Below, in pieces: positions 1-9,126 of a DNA stretch of 64,000 bases. Where the stretch lies: assembly GCA_004208945.1 (NCBI GenBank), contig SGPE01000030.1, positions 744,001-808,000 of the forward strand, in the 5' to 3' direction. The notes under the pieces are model-generated. The model was given only the letters and a program-made list of their open reading frames with translations. It did no database searches and was not told the origin of the DNA. Within the stretch, counting starts at the first letter, position 1. Each line of letters starts with the position of its first letter. The translations under genes and the position numbers were made by a program. The stretch is from Pseudoalteromonas sp. CO133X. Lineage in GTDB: Bacteria; Pseudomonadota; Gammaproteobacteria; Enterobacterales; Alteromonadaceae.

Positions 1-454
1 GTGCCCACACTACAAAACGGACCCCTTGTACACCCTGCTGATCTGTAAAATGAGCACCAAAGTGTTTATAAGCATGCTCAAGGCTTCCCTCATTGAATAA
101 ATACATTGCCTGCTCGTCGAGTGTACTGACAAAGCTATATTCATCGTACTGTTGCTCGCCCCCTTGCTCATAGTTGACGTCAAGTTTGTACTCAGGAGCA
201 GACTCTGTTTGGATTGTCGCAACAAACAAATCACTCTGCCCTTGTCTGTGTGCAGGCACTGTAAGTGAGTCGAGCACAACGGATACTGTTTTTGCTCCTG
301 GTAAAAAGCAACGTACCTCATAACTTTCACTATTCACTTTATGTGGCCCTAAAAAGCTGAATGGATCTTTAAAGCAGCCCGCAGTTAAAGCCGTGATCTG
401 TGCCTGATAAATCAGTGGTTGTTCAATGTGCTCTTGGCGGACACGACTTTGCAT
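1..454 (-). CDS. glgB: 1,4-alpha-glucan branching enzyme GlgB, N-terminal part (cut by window edge)
   Basis: The frame opens at an ATG and stays open for about 151 codons to the left edge. The translation contains CFKDPFSFLGPH about 25 residues in, the signature of the N-terminal CBM48-like domain of bacterial GlgB, and reaches GVRFVVWA at the edge, the start of the next beta-sandwich. GlgB forms the alpha-1,6 branches of glycogen in the cytoplasm. The catalytic GH13 barrel lies outside the window. The ATG follows the malQ stop directly (TAAATG), with AAGGAAG about 6 bases upstream inside malQ, so the two are probably translationally coupled. Further glycogen genes are likely to the left, but that cannot be seen here. 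Confidence 0.9.
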   Translation of the reverse strand, partial: MQSRVRQEHIEQPLIYQAQITALTAGCFKDPFSFLGPHKVNSESYEVRCFLPGAKTVSVVLDSLTVPAHRQGQSDLFVATIQTESAPEYKLDVNYEQGGEQQYDEYSFVSTLDEQAMYLFNEGSLEHAYKHFGAHFTDQQGVQGVRFVVWA

Positions 455-2431
455 TTATTGCTTCCTTATGGAGATTAAATTGGCTAACAATGATGCTTTA
501 GAATCGATGATATGCTTTGTCGGACGTGACAATAAACGCCGCCAATTTGGGTATTCTTGATCAGTGCCTGGGATGTTTACGGGCAATACTTGCTCGTCTA
601 AATCATCTATTTGAATGGTAAATAACTGTGCAGGAGCCTTAGCAAGACATGTCGCTAATGCTTCATACACTTCTTGTGCCTGTGCATTAGAGCTTAACTC
701 CTTAGCACTTTGACGATTAATAAAATGCAACATCCTTTGCTTTTCAATGTCTCGCGCTGTAGTGAGTTCATAGCTCTCGGCCTCATCTATCAATCCATAT
801 TGCTGTTTTACAGTGATATCATAACCAGTCCACCAACCAGAAAATGGCGGGACATCATGATTAGCAATCATTAATAAACTATGCTGCGAAAAATGTTCAG
901 CTGAGAGAAACTCCCCATCCTGATCTTTTTCAAAATAAAACAAACCATTTGAATAAATAGCACTTGCTGCAAGTGCCTCTCTTACTTCATTAGGGACAAC
1001 CCCTAAATCTTCACCAATTACGACACACTGATTAAGATGAGATTCTATTTTTAAAATGGCAAGAAGGTGCTCAAATGGGTAATAAACATAACAACCATCT
1101 TGCTGTCCTTGACTCTCAAAACACCACCATAATCTGCGTATAGCCATAACATGGTCAATTCTCAGCCCGCCTACATCTTCCATATTGGCGCGAATTAAAG
1201 AACGGTAAAATGCAAAGTGATCTGTGCTGAGTTTTTGTGGGTCTAATGCAGGTAGCCCCCAGTTTTGGCCTTGCTCTGCCCAAGGGTCCGGTGGTGCACC
1301 AACATAAGCACCATGAGAAAATAACGCATATTGACTTTTAAACTCACTGCCATCTCCAGCGCAGCCCACTGCCAAGTCGTTTATTAAACCAATATCCATA
1401 TAGCAATCAACTGCTAACTGTTGGCAAAAGTTTAGCTGAGAGTGCGCAAGCCACTGTAAGTAACTTGCGTATCGGCTATCTTCGGCATCCAGTGTTGCTA
1501 GGCTTTGGCTATGTACGTTACAAAACTCGTCGAATTGGGCTTTACGTTCGTCCGATGCGGTATTGCAAAAGTGTGCGTATAAGCAATTGAATACTTTATA
1601 TTTAAAATCAGAGACTAAGGTGTAATCTATGAACTGTTCTGAGTTTATTGGCAGCTCAGCCATTAATTTTTCAAGCTCAGTATTGTGCTTTGCGTCCTCA
1701 CATAGAGACACCGCTATATACAGCGGATTTAACAAAGCACGGCTGTTTGGGCTGTATGGACTTGCCCGCTCTGGGGTGTGTTCAAAAAGTAAATGTAGTG
1801 GGTTTAGTAAAATATAATCCATCCCATGGCTGGCCGCATCACGAATAAGGGAAGCCAAGTCAGCAAAATCACCAATACCAAAGCCTGCATGATTCACTAA
1901 ACTGTAGAGCTGAATAGATAAACCCAAACGTCTTTTATCTTCAACTTGATAACATGTTTGAGGGGTTATCCAAAGTTGACTACAACCGTGTTGATCTGCC
2001 ACAGATATATACGCATCATGATAACCAATAGGCATATGCGGCACAGGTAGTGCAACCTCAATATAACGAACACCATTTAAGCCATAGTCACCTAATACAT
2101 CTAAACCTACAAAGCTTTCTCTGTGAGCGGTTACTCCGAGTGACGGGATTGATAGCTCACAATGATGCTCAAGTAAGCGCTCATCTATACGCACTTTTAA
2201 TAGTCGGTTTTCAGCGTTAACAAGGCTTACCGGCGGCAATAAATTGAGCCAATTACCTGCATCAAGCGTAAAGTTTAGCTGTTCAATTGTATTTATGTCG
2301 TCAGTATGAATACCGCAGCAACGTAAGGCAGAAGCGCGAGTATTCTCATCGAAAACAACATGCTCACCTGTGTACTTTGTATACTCGTAGCCAATACCAT
2401 AAAGATAAAATAACTGCGAAAGTGACTGCAT
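455..2431 (-). CDS. malQ: 4-alpha-glucanotransferase (amylomaltase)
   Basis: The 658-residue protein has the layout of GH77 amylomaltase, which disproportionates maltodextrins in the cytoplasm. The nucleophile motif LRIDHV, the acid/base motif IGEDLGVVP and a third acidic motif in NHDVPPF are present, as is the SPYSPNSRALLNPLYI segment typical of the family. The length is close to E. coli MalQ (about 690 residues), including the extra N-terminal domain of proteobacterial enzymes. The gene sits between a free CBM48 protein and glgB, so it probably works with glycogen turnover rather than in a maltose regulon. The spacing to both neighbours is a few bases, indicating one operon. Confidence 0.95.
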   Translation of the reverse strand: MQSLSQLFYLYGIGYEYTKYTGEHVVFDENTRASALRCCGIHTDDINTIEQLNFTLDAGNWLNLLPPVSLVNAENRLLKVRIDERLLEHHCELSIPSLGVTAHRESFVGLDVLGDYGLNGVRYIEVALPVPHMPIGYHDAYISVADQHGCSQLWITPQTCYQVEDKRRLGLSIQLYSLVNHAGFGIGDFADLASLIRDAASHGMDYILLNPLHLLFEHTPERASPYSPNSRALLNPLYIAVSLCEDAKHNTELEKLMAELPINSEQFIDYTLVSDFKYKVFNCLYAHFCNTASDERKAQFDEFCNVHSQSLATLDAEDSRYASYLQWLAHSQLNFCQQLAVDCYMDIGLINDLAVGCAGDGSEFKSQYALFSHGAYVGAPPDPWAEQGQNWGLPALDPQKLSTDHFAFYRSLIRANMEDVGGLRIDHVMAIRRLWWCFESQGQQDGCYVYYPFEHLLAILKIESHLNQCVVIGEDLGVVPNEVREALAASAIYSNGLFYFEKDQDGEFLSAEHFSQHSLLMIANHDVPPFSGWWTGYDITVKQQYGLIDEAESYELTTARDIEKQRMLHFINRQSAKELSSNAQAQEVYEALATCLAKAPAQLFTIQIDDLDEQVLPVNIPGTDQEYPNWRRLLSRPTKHIIDSKASLLANLISIRKQ

Positions 2432-2442
2432 TAATGCACCTA

Positions 2443-2742
2443 TTAAGCGCGTTGAGTGTTTACAACACTATTCTCAGTACCAAAAACGTTAGGAGTATAA
2501 GCGTCAGCTTGATGGTCGTTATCCCAAACATGACCATTAATGAGGTAACGAAAGTGAAATTGTTTATCGAGCGGTAAACGCTGCTTGCACTTGAAAACCT
2601 GTTCTTTTTTGTTGTATTTCATTGGCACTGGCTGCCAATCTGTAAACTCTGCAACTAATTGCACATTTTCAGCGTCTGGGTGCTGAAATTCAAAAGTAAC
2701 TTCGGTTTCGTCTTTGGTTTTAAAAAAACGTTTACTTAACAT
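2443..2742 (-). CDS. Stand-alone CBM48 (isoamylase N-terminal, AMPK-type) glycogen-binding protein
   Basis: This 99-residue protein is a single early-set beta-sandwich. It contains FEFQHPDAENVQLVAEF, a TDWQPVPM turn and FRYLINGHVWDND, which match the N-terminal domain of isoamylases and the glycogen-binding domain of AMPK beta subunits. The aromatic residues of the carbohydrate site (the W of TDWQ and the W of HVWDND) are kept. No catalytic domain follows. I place the start at the ATG that has GGAG six bases upstream; the frame stays open a further 19 codons upstream without a better site. As first gene before malQ and glgB it probably binds alpha-glucan, but its exact role is unknown. Confidence 0.75.
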   Translation of the reverse strand: MLSKRFFKTKDETEVTFEFQHPDAENVQLVAEFTDWQPVPMKYNKKEQVFKCKQRLPLDKQFHFRYLINGHVWDNDHQADAYTPNVFGTENSVVNTQRA

Positions 2743-3301
2743 AGTGGGCTCCAATTCAACCAAATGGTTAATTAATCCTTGCCACAGTGCCGTGTTCAAC
2801 TACTCAACAGTCGGGGCTGTGTATTACATGCGCTAAAAACTGCCTAAAAGAACATGTACCTTACTTAGTAAATCAAATCTTTGTTTACGCATTATGACAG
2901 TGCAAAATATTTGCATACGCACCATAGCAGTGCATAAAACAAACAAAAACATGATTAATCAAACTTCTAACCTTAAGTCAGCAATAAATGAACCAATTTG
3001 AGAGTTAAAGTTATTATTTACTCTTAGTACTAAACTTAAGTAATTTCTCAGTAAAAAGTAGTTAATAAGTAAAGGTTGGTAAAGTGAATAAAATTGAAGT
3101 TAACGATGCAATTAAAAGCATTTTCTAAACACTCAGGGAGCTTATTATTGCACTAAATAAGTACAACTTTTTTCTTGTTTAATCATTAACAATCTAATTA
3201 CATTACAAAAGGTTTGTCTATTTTAGTGACAAGCCATATACTGAAAAAATTAACTTATGGGTTGGTAAACAATATAATAGTGCCCAGGACGGTAGTGAAT
3301 A
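2743..3301. promoter_or_regulatory. Long AT-rich intergenic region between divergent glycogen and GGDEF-EAL genes
   Basis: This gap of about 560 bases has no convincing gene on either strand. It must hold the promoters of the minus-strand CBM48-malQ-glgB operon and of the plus-strand GGDEF-EAL gene. The only clear structure is the repeat pair at 2886-2936, described separately. Confidence 0.5.
2886..2936. repeat. Imperfect direct repeat with nested inverted repeat, possible operator
   Basis: Two copies of about 21 bases start with TACGCA and share CAGTGCA, with their starts 30 bases apart (2886 and 2916), roughly three helical turns. Between them, TGCAAA-ATA-TTTGCA (2901-2915) is an exact inverted repeat with a three-base spacer. 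It lies about 150-190 bases upstream of the glycogen/maltodextrin operon start, so it could be a regulator site; which regulator is unknown. Confidence 0.35.
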
Positions 3302-5221
3302 ATGGCCAATGCTCTTCGTATAGTATGCAGTTGTATGATAACCATAGTAGCTTTCTTGTATGGTTTGAATATTTTATTAGTTAAACAAGTTAACGATCTT
3401 TCTTATCAACCAAGCACAACTGTGCTTTCAACTTTTGCAAGCACCTCATCGAATATAGAGCCTGCCCCTTGGTACAACATCCTGTTAAGTGGTCAATACA
3501 CGCTCACTCATAACAACCAAAATTACGTTGTCGTTAAAGCCGACACACAAACAGTCACGGCAATTGAGACAAAGCAGCTCATTACTTCAACTTTGATGGC
3601 ACCTATTAATATTATCATTTTGTTGCTGTTAATTATTGCTATCACATGGTTGGTCAGCCTAAGACGTCAAAGCGATAGCATGAAACAGACGATTAAAGAA
3701 CTTAACATTCAAACTTCAGCCCTACTCTCCAGCCTAAACCTTACTAACACACATTCAGCTTCGCAATCTACCCTTTGTAATTTGCAAGCAAATGTTCATG
3801 CCTTGAGCGCGCACATTACCACCTACACTCGCGAGTCTCAGGCGAGTATTTGCCAAGACAAATTGACCCTACTGATAGACCGTCATGCATATTTAGAGCA
3901 TTTAGCCAGACAACTAAGTGTTGCAGAGATAGATAAACTCAATTGTGCGCTTTTATTTATCGATTTAGATGGTTTTAAGCAGGTAAATGATTCATTTGGC
4001 CACAGCTTTGGCGATGAAGTACTTATTCAGGTAGCAGCTCGCTTAACGGGTGTGCTTCGCCATCACAAGCTCAATAATATTTCTGCCACCAGCCAGCTTG
4101 AACAAAACTTAGCTCGCTTGGGAGGAGATGAATTTTCTATCTTTATTAATCACCTGACCTCGAAAGAACAAGCACTTGAAGTTGCTAAAAATGTTTTAAA
4201 AGAAATCGAGAGGGATTTTGTACTCGGTAATAAGCTGATTAAGATCAGCGCAAGCATAGGCATTGCAACCTACCCTGACAGCGCAGCGACACCTCACGCA
4301 TTACTGCAAATGGCTGATGTGGCGATGTATCGTGCCAAAACTGATGGCCGTGGTATTTTTAAAGTGTATTCGCCTGAAATGGGCAATAAAATGCGTCGCT
4401 ATCATTACTTACTCGAGGAAATGCGCCTTGCAATTGCCTCTGAAAATTTTCATTTATTCTTTCAACCGATCGTAGATGTTGACGATTGCGCAATCGATTA
4501 TTTTGAAGCTTTGGTACGCTGGGAGCATCCAGTTGAGGGCGCTATTTCACCTGTTGAGTTTATTCCTATTGCTGAAGAATCGAATCTTATTCTAGAACTC
4601 GGCGATTGGATCATGCTTGAATCATGTCGGCAGATGGCTGCATGGTATAACGCGGGGATGAAGAAAGTTAAAATATCGGTGAATATTTCTGGCATTCAGT
4701 TAAAACACCGTGCAATTTATGATTGGGTAATGGCCAAACTTTCTAAAACAGGACTGCCAGCAACTGCTGTTATGTTGGAAATAACAGAGTCGACATTAAT
4801 CACCGCAAGTAAAAAAATTATCAACGACCTAGAAAAATTACGCCGTGAGGGTATCACTATCGCCATTGATGACTTTGGTACTGGTTTTAGCTCTTTAAGC
4901 ACCCTTGCTGACTTACCGATTGATGTAATAAAACTGGACAGACTGTTTATTGCGCAAGCCAATGACAACCCAAAATATAATAAAATACTTCACTCTGTCA
5001 GTGAGTTAGGCCATAAACTGGGGTTAAAGATTGTGGCTGAAGGCGTTGAAGAGCTTGCACAATTTGAGCTAGTTAAATCAATGGGTATTAGAAGTGTGCA
5101 GGGTTACTTAGTTAGCCAACCAGAATCATCTTTTAATGTAGGCCATAAAGTACTCCAAGATAACGTCAATTTTATTGCAACAACAGGCACAAGTGTTTGG
5201 AATATACAGAGACAACATTAA
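3302..5221 (+). CDS. Membrane-anchored GGDEF-EAL cyclic-di-GMP protein
   Basis: The 639-residue protein starts with a transmembrane helix (about residues 5-27), a short extracytoplasmic segment of about 70 residues and a second helix (about 98-118), then a GGDEF domain (about 195-360) and an EAL domain (about 375-620). The GGDEF active site is intact (LGGDEF), as is the FIDLDGFKQVND metal region. No RxxD inhibitory site precedes it. The EAL domain keeps EAL in FEALVRW, the asparagine of NISG, EITES, the DDFGTG loop and AEGVE, so both cyclase and phosphodiesterase activities are possible. The small extracytoplasmic part matches no sensor domain I recognise. It stands alone with no partner gene. 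Confidence 0.92.
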   Translation: MANALRIVCSCMITIVAFLYGLNILLVKQVNDLSYQPSTTVLSTFASTSSNIEPAPWYNILLSGQYTLTHNNQNYVVVKADTQTVTAIETKQLITSTLMAPINIIILLLLIIAITWLVSLRRQSDSMKQTIKELNIQTSALLSSLNLTNTHSASQSTLCNLQANVHALSAHITTYTRESQASICQDKLTLLIDRHAYLEHLARQLSVAEIDKLNCALLFIDLDGFKQVNDSFGHSFGDEVLIQVAARLTGVLRHHKLNNISATSQLEQNLARLGGDEFSIFINHLTSKEQALEVAKNVLKEIERDFVLGNKLIKISASIGIATYPDSAATPHALLQMADVAMYRAKTDGRGIFKVYSPEMGNKMRRYHYLLEEMRLAIASENFHLFFQPIVDVDDCAIDYFEALVRWEHPVEGAISPVEFIPIAEESNLILELGDWIMLESCRQMAAWYNAGMKKVKISVNISGIQLKHRAIYDWVMAKLSKTGLPATAVMLEITESTLITASKKIINDLEKLRREGITIAIDDFGTGFSSLSTLADLPIDVIKLDRLFIAQANDNPKYNKILHSVSELGHKLGLKIVAEGVEELAQFELVKSMGIRSVQGYLVSQPESSFNVGHKVLQDNVNFIATTGTSVWNIQRQH

Positions 5222-5265
5222 TAAGCTATAATCACATTTAATATCTAAATCCCAATTCCTTGTTA

Positions 5266-6186
5266 ATGTTGAAAAAAAGCCTATTAATTACACTAACCCT
5301 GTGCGTGACACTTACCGGTATTTTTATCGGTACATCAATTTATACTTTATACAGTAAAAAACGCTTATCTGTTGATCCTAAAGTCAAAGAAATATCAGGG
5401 ATAGAATTTGATAAAAAGCATCGCCTATGGGCAATTAACGACAGTGGCGACCAGCCAAAACTGTATCGTTTAAATGAGGATGGCTCAATCGCAAAAGAAG
5501 TGCTAGTCACCAATGCCAAAAACATTGATTGGGAAGATATGACTCAAAATAGGTTCGGGCATTTCTTTTTAGGGGATTTTGGCAATAATAACAATGACCG
5601 AAAATGGCTAACCATTTATAAAATAGAAAATCCTATTGATATAAAAGGCAATACAACACAAGCTGAAATCATAAAATTCACCTACCCTGAAATGGATGGC
5701 AGCCCAATCCTCCCCAATAAACGTAACTTTGACTTAGAAGCATTTGTTGCTTTTAACCATCATTTGTATTTATTTACCAAAAACCGTACCGAGCCATTCG
5801 ATGGAATTACCAATGTTTATAAAGTAGGTGACCATGCAGCAAATTTCGATGCCGAATTAATTGACTCATTCAAAACCTGTACAACGATGGAAAAGTTATG
5901 CTGGGTCACATCTGCCGCATTAAGCCCTGACAGAAGTAAACTTGTTTTACTTGACTCGACCAGCATCTGGTTATTTGAAAACTTCAAAGGCGACAAGTTC
6001 TTCTCAGGTGATGTATCACGTATAGACTTAGGCATAGTCACTCAAAAAGAAGCCATCACATTTTACGATGACAACACCATCGTGTTTACCGATGAAGAAT
6101 TTAAAGGTATTGGTGGCAATGCTTATGTGATTAAGTTAGACGAAGTTAAAAAAGTGATTATTAACAAAGCACCGTACTCTAAATAA
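5266..6186 (+). CDS. Membrane-anchored predicted beta-propeller protein of unknown function
   Basis: This protein of about 306 residues has an N-terminal hydrophobic segment (about residues 3-25) that is a signal anchor or signal peptide. The rest has repeated beta-strand blocks such as EISGIEF-x-LWAINDSGD, NIDWEDM and FFLGDFGNN, a pattern of secreted beta-propeller proteins that read out as SdiA-regulated or esterase-like domains. I do not recognise a catalytic site. The ATG is used as start; a TTG six bases upstream is also possible, and neither has a strong ribosome site. It lies just downstream of the GGDEF-EAL gene and converges on the Lrp-type regulator with only two bases between the stops. 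Confidence 0.6.
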   Translation: MLKKSLLITLTLCVTLTGIFIGTSIYTLYSKKRLSVDPKVKEISGIEFDKKHRLWAINDSGDQPKLYRLNEDGSIAKEVLVTNAKNIDWEDMTQNRFGHFFLGDFGNNNNDRKWLTIYKIENPIDIKGNTTQAEIIKFTYPEMDGSPILPNKRNFDLEAFVAFNHHLYLFTKNRTEPFDGITNVYKVGDHAANFDAELIDSFKTCTTMEKLCWVTSAALSPDRSKLVLLDSTSIWLFENFKGDKFFSGDVSRIDLGIVTQKEAITFYDDNTIVFTDEEFKGIGGNAYVIKLDEVKKVIINKAPYSK

Positions 6187-6188
6187 CC

Positions 6189-6659
6189 TTAACGTTTAAA
6201 CTTCGTCTCTAAAATCACCGATGACGTTGTTCGCTCAACACCATCTAAGTTACCAATGTCATCTAGCAGGTGGCTCAGCTTTTCAAGGTTTTGCGCTTGC
6301 ACAACGGCAATCAAATCAAACTCACCACTAATTGCATAGAGCTGTGAAATAGCATCAATCTGCTTTAGTTCAAGATTCGTTTTGGTGGTCAATTTTTGTT
6401 TCACTTTAATCGAAACGTGAGCCGATACCATTTGGCTCAAATAAGCATCACCATAATCTACGCTATAGCCTTTGATCACACCTGTTTCTTCTAGTTTTAA
6501 CATTCGGCTTTGCACTGTTGAGCGCGATAAGTTAAGCGCCCTGGCAAGGTCTGAAATACTCGCACGGGCATTTGTTCTTAGTATAGATAATAGCTTTTCG
6601 TCTTGTGTCGTTATCACTTTGACTACTCTTTTCGTTAATTTGCTTTTTATTTTAGTCAT
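6189..6659 (-). CDS. Lrp/AsnC family transcriptional regulator
   Basis: The 156-residue protein has an N-terminal winged helix-turn-helix (about residues 18-75, with ISDLARALNLSRSTVQSRMLKLEETGVIKGY) and a C-terminal RAM/AsnC ligand-binding domain (about 80-150, with the turn ISGEFDLIAVVQA). It has a lysine/arginine-rich N-terminal extension of about 15 residues. It is transcribed away from the astCAD operon across a 160-base shared gap, so a role as regulator of arginine or ornithine catabolism is a reasonable inference. A GTG about 42 bases inside is an alternative start. Confidence 0.88.
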   Translation of the reverse strand: MTKIKSKLTKRVVKVITTQDEKLLSILRTNARASISDLARALNLSRSTVQSRMLKLEETGVIKGYSVDYGDAYLSQMVSAHVSIKVKQKLTTKTNLELKQIDAISQLYAISGEFDLIAVVQAQNLEKLSHLLDDIGNLDGVERTTSSVILETKFKR

Positions 6660-6820
6660 TTTTCACAAAATAGCACTGCAAATTTAAGTTCCTAACCCAG
6701 ATAATAGTAAAAATAGATAAGAAAAATAATTTCATCGTGCTTAATTAGGCAGGAACGGCTTAACTGACCTATTTTTTGCAATTTAACTTTTTCATACTAA
6801 GCCATATTTAGGTGCAACAA
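6660..6820. promoter_or_regulatory. Divergent promoter region of the Lrp-type regulator and astC
   Basis: This short AT-rich gap separates two divergent genes. It contains GAAAAATAATTTC, an imperfect dyad centred near 6726 that has the AT-rich look of Lrp or ArgR targets. No assignment can be made from sequence alone. Confidence 0.3.
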
Positions 6821-8026
6821 ATGCAAGTAACAAGAGAACTTTTTAACGACGTAATGGTACCAAACTACAACCCATCAGAGGTTATTCCTGTTCGCGGTGA
6901 AGGCTCACGTGTTTGGGATCAAAACGGTAAAGAATTTATCGATTTTGCAGGTGGTATTGCTGTTAACTGTTTAGGCCATTGTCACCCAGCGCTTGTCAAT
7001 GCACTAAAAGAGCAAGGCGAAAAAATTTGGCACTTATCAAACGTAATGACAAATGAGCCTGCACTGCGCTTAGCTAAAAAATTAACGGACGCTACATTTG
7101 CCGATAAAGTGTATTTTGCAAACTCAGGTGCAGAAGCTAACGAAGCAGCATTAAAATTAGCGCGTCGCTGGGCATTAGATGTACACGGCGAGCAAAAAAA
7201 CCAAATCATCGCGTTTAACAAAGGTTTCCACGGTCGTACATTCTTCACTGTTACCGTTGGTGGTCAAGCTGCTTACTCTGATGGCTTTGGCCCTAAACCT
7301 GCTGCTGTTGATCACTGTGACTATAACGATTTAGCTGCGTTTGAAGCACTTATCAGCGACAACACATGTGCCGTAATGATGGAGCCATTACAAGGTGAAG
7401 GCGGTATCATTTCGCCAACGAGCGAATTTATTAAAGGTGTTCGCGCGTTATGTGACAAACACAATGCTTTACTTATTTTTGATGAAGTACAAACAGGTGT
7501 TGGCCGTACCGGCGATTTATACGCATACCAAGGTTTAGGTGTAACACCAGATATCCTAACAACAGCAAAAGCACTAGGTGGTGGTTTCCCTATCGGTGCG
7601 ATGATCACAACGGCGAGTATTGCAGAGCATTTAAAAGTAGGCACACATGGTTCAACTTACGGCGGTAACCCACTTGCATGTGCTGTAGCTGAAGCGGCTT
7701 TTGATACTGTTAATAGCGAAGAAGTACTCGCTGGTGTTAAAGAGCGTGAACAACTTTTACGCGACGGTTTTGCTGCAATCAACGAAAAATACGACGTATT
7801 TAGTGAAGTACGTGGTAAAGGCCTATTATTAGGTGCGGTACTTAACAGCAAATTTGAAGGCCGTGCACGTGATTTCCTAGTAGCAAGCACAAAACACGGT
7901 TTAATGAGCCTTGTTGCGGGTACAAACGTTGTGCGCTTTACGCCATCTTTAGTTATCCCTCTTGAGGATATCAAAGAAGGTTTAGCTCGCTTTGAAAAAG
8001 CGGTTGCAGACGTTGTAAACGGTTAA
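6821..8026 (+). CDS. astC: Succinylornithine/acetylornithine aminotransferase
   Basis: This class-III PLP aminotransferase of 401 residues carries the PLP lysine in TTAKALGGGFPIGAM and the FDEVQTGVGRTG loop. The family catalyses both the acetylornithine (ArgD) and succinylornithine (AstC) reactions; the location at the head of astA and astD argues for AstC. I start at the ATG preceded by AGGTG eight bases upstream; a GTG three codons earlier is less likely. The 47-base gap to astA and shared direction point to one operon. A dual ArgD/AstC role is possible and would be typical of this group. Confidence 0.92.
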   Translation: MQVTRELFNDVMVPNYNPSEVIPVRGEGSRVWDQNGKEFIDFAGGIAVNCLGHCHPALVNALKEQGEKIWHLSNVMTNEPALRLAKKLTDATFADKVYFANSGAEANEAALKLARRWALDVHGEQKNQIIAFNKGFHGRTFFTVTVGGQAAYSDGFGPKPAAVDHCDYNDLAAFEALISDNTCAVMMEPLQGEGGIISPTSEFIKGVRALCDKHNALLIFDEVQTGVGRTGDLYAYQGLGVTPDILTTAKALGGGFPIGAMITTASIAEHLKVGTHGSTYGGNPLACAVAEAAFDTVNSEEVLAGVKEREQLLRDGFAAINEKYDVFSEVRGKGLLLGAVLNSKFEGRARDFLVASTKHGLMSLVAGTNVVRFTPSLVIPLEDIKEGLARFEKAVADVVNG

Positions 8027-8073
8027 TTCTAGTTGGCGTGCTGTTAAACCAGTGCGCCATCGGAGAGCAATGA

Positions 8074-9108
8074 ATGCAAGTATTACGTCCTATCACAGCA
8101 AATGATTTTGCTGCGTTAAAGCAAATAGCGATGGAGTCTGGTCATGGGTTTACCTCATTACCTGTTGATGACACCTTGCTACAAGAAAAAATCGACCGCG
8201 CCGAGCAAAGTTTTGCAAAAAACATCAATAAACCACAAGACGAAACCTATTTATTTGTTTTAGAAGACAGTAAAACGGGTAACGTTATCGGCACTACAGC
8301 TATTGAAGCCGCTGTAGGTATGTCGGTGCCTTTGTATCATTACCATCTTGGAAAAACTGTTCACCATTCACGTACTCTCAACGTGTATAACACCGTTGAT
8401 ATTCTGAGTATGTGTAATGACTACACAGGCTGCTCAGAGATTTGCACCTTGTTCTTACGTGAGCAAAATCGCAAAGGTTTAACGGGTCGCTTTTTATCAC
8501 GTTCTCGCTTTTTATTTATGGCCCAGCACAGTGAGCGTTTTGCTGACACCATCATCGCAGAAATGCGTGGTGTAAGTGATGAAGACGGTCATTCACCTTT
8601 TTGGCAGTGGTTACAAGAACACTTTTTTAGCATTGAGTTCCCGCAGGCTGATCATTTAGTGGGTTTAGGCGATAAAGTTTTTATCAGCGAATTAATGCCT
8701 AAGTACCCTATTTATGCCAACTTATTAAGCAAAAAAGCGCAAGCTGTGATTGGTAAGGTTCATGAAAAAACTAAGCCTGCACTTAAACTTTTAGAAAAAG
8801 AAGGGTTTGAGCACCGTGGGTATGTCGACCTATTTGATGCAGGGCCCACTGTTGAAGCAAAACTTGGCAATATTCGCAGTGTTCGTGAGTCACAAGTGTG
8901 CCCTATCACCATCGGTGAGCTTGCACATATTAATGAGAAAAGCTCAGATACATTAGCGATATGTAATCAAGGCGTGAATGACTTTAGAGCAACATTCACC
9001 AAACATGCTCATTATAACCACGCTAAGCACACGCTAATCATCAGCCAAGAAGTGGCAGATGCACTTAAATTAAAACAAGGGGATGCAGCACGGTTCTTCC
9101 GTTTGTAA
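8074..9108 (+). CDS. astA: Arginine N-succinyltransferase
   Basis: The 344-residue protein matches AstA, the first enzyme of the arginine succinyltransferase pathway, which transfers succinyl from succinyl-CoA to the alpha-amino group of arginine. Features seen include the N-terminal LRPITANDFAAL start, the ESGHGFTSLP segment and the SRSRFLFMAQH and ISELMPKYPIYANLL blocks that are strongly conserved in the family. The length equals that of E. coli AstA. GGAGAG lies just upstream of the ATG. It is the second gene of the operon. Confidence 0.95.
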   Translation: MQVLRPITANDFAALKQIAMESGHGFTSLPVDDTLLQEKIDRAEQSFAKNINKPQDETYLFVLEDSKTGNVIGTTAIEAAVGMSVPLYHYHLGKTVHHSRTLNVYNTVDILSMCNDYTGCSEICTLFLREQNRKGLTGRFLSRSRFLFMAQHSERFADTIIAEMRGVSDEDGHSPFWQWLQEHFFSIEFPQADHLVGLGDKVFISELMPKYPIYANLLSKKAQAVIGKVHEKTKPALKLLEKEGFEHRGYVDLFDAGPTVEAKLGNIRSVRESQVCPITIGELAHINEKSSDTLAICNQGVNDFRATFTKHAHYNHAKHTLIISQEVADALKLKQGDAARFFRL

Positions 9109-9126
9109 CCACTTAAGGAGTTTAAA

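Noticed and set aside
10..330. Minus-strand open frame of 106 codons inside the glgB start
   Set aside because: It lies in another frame over the same strand of a clear GlgB N-terminus and has no family-like sequence.
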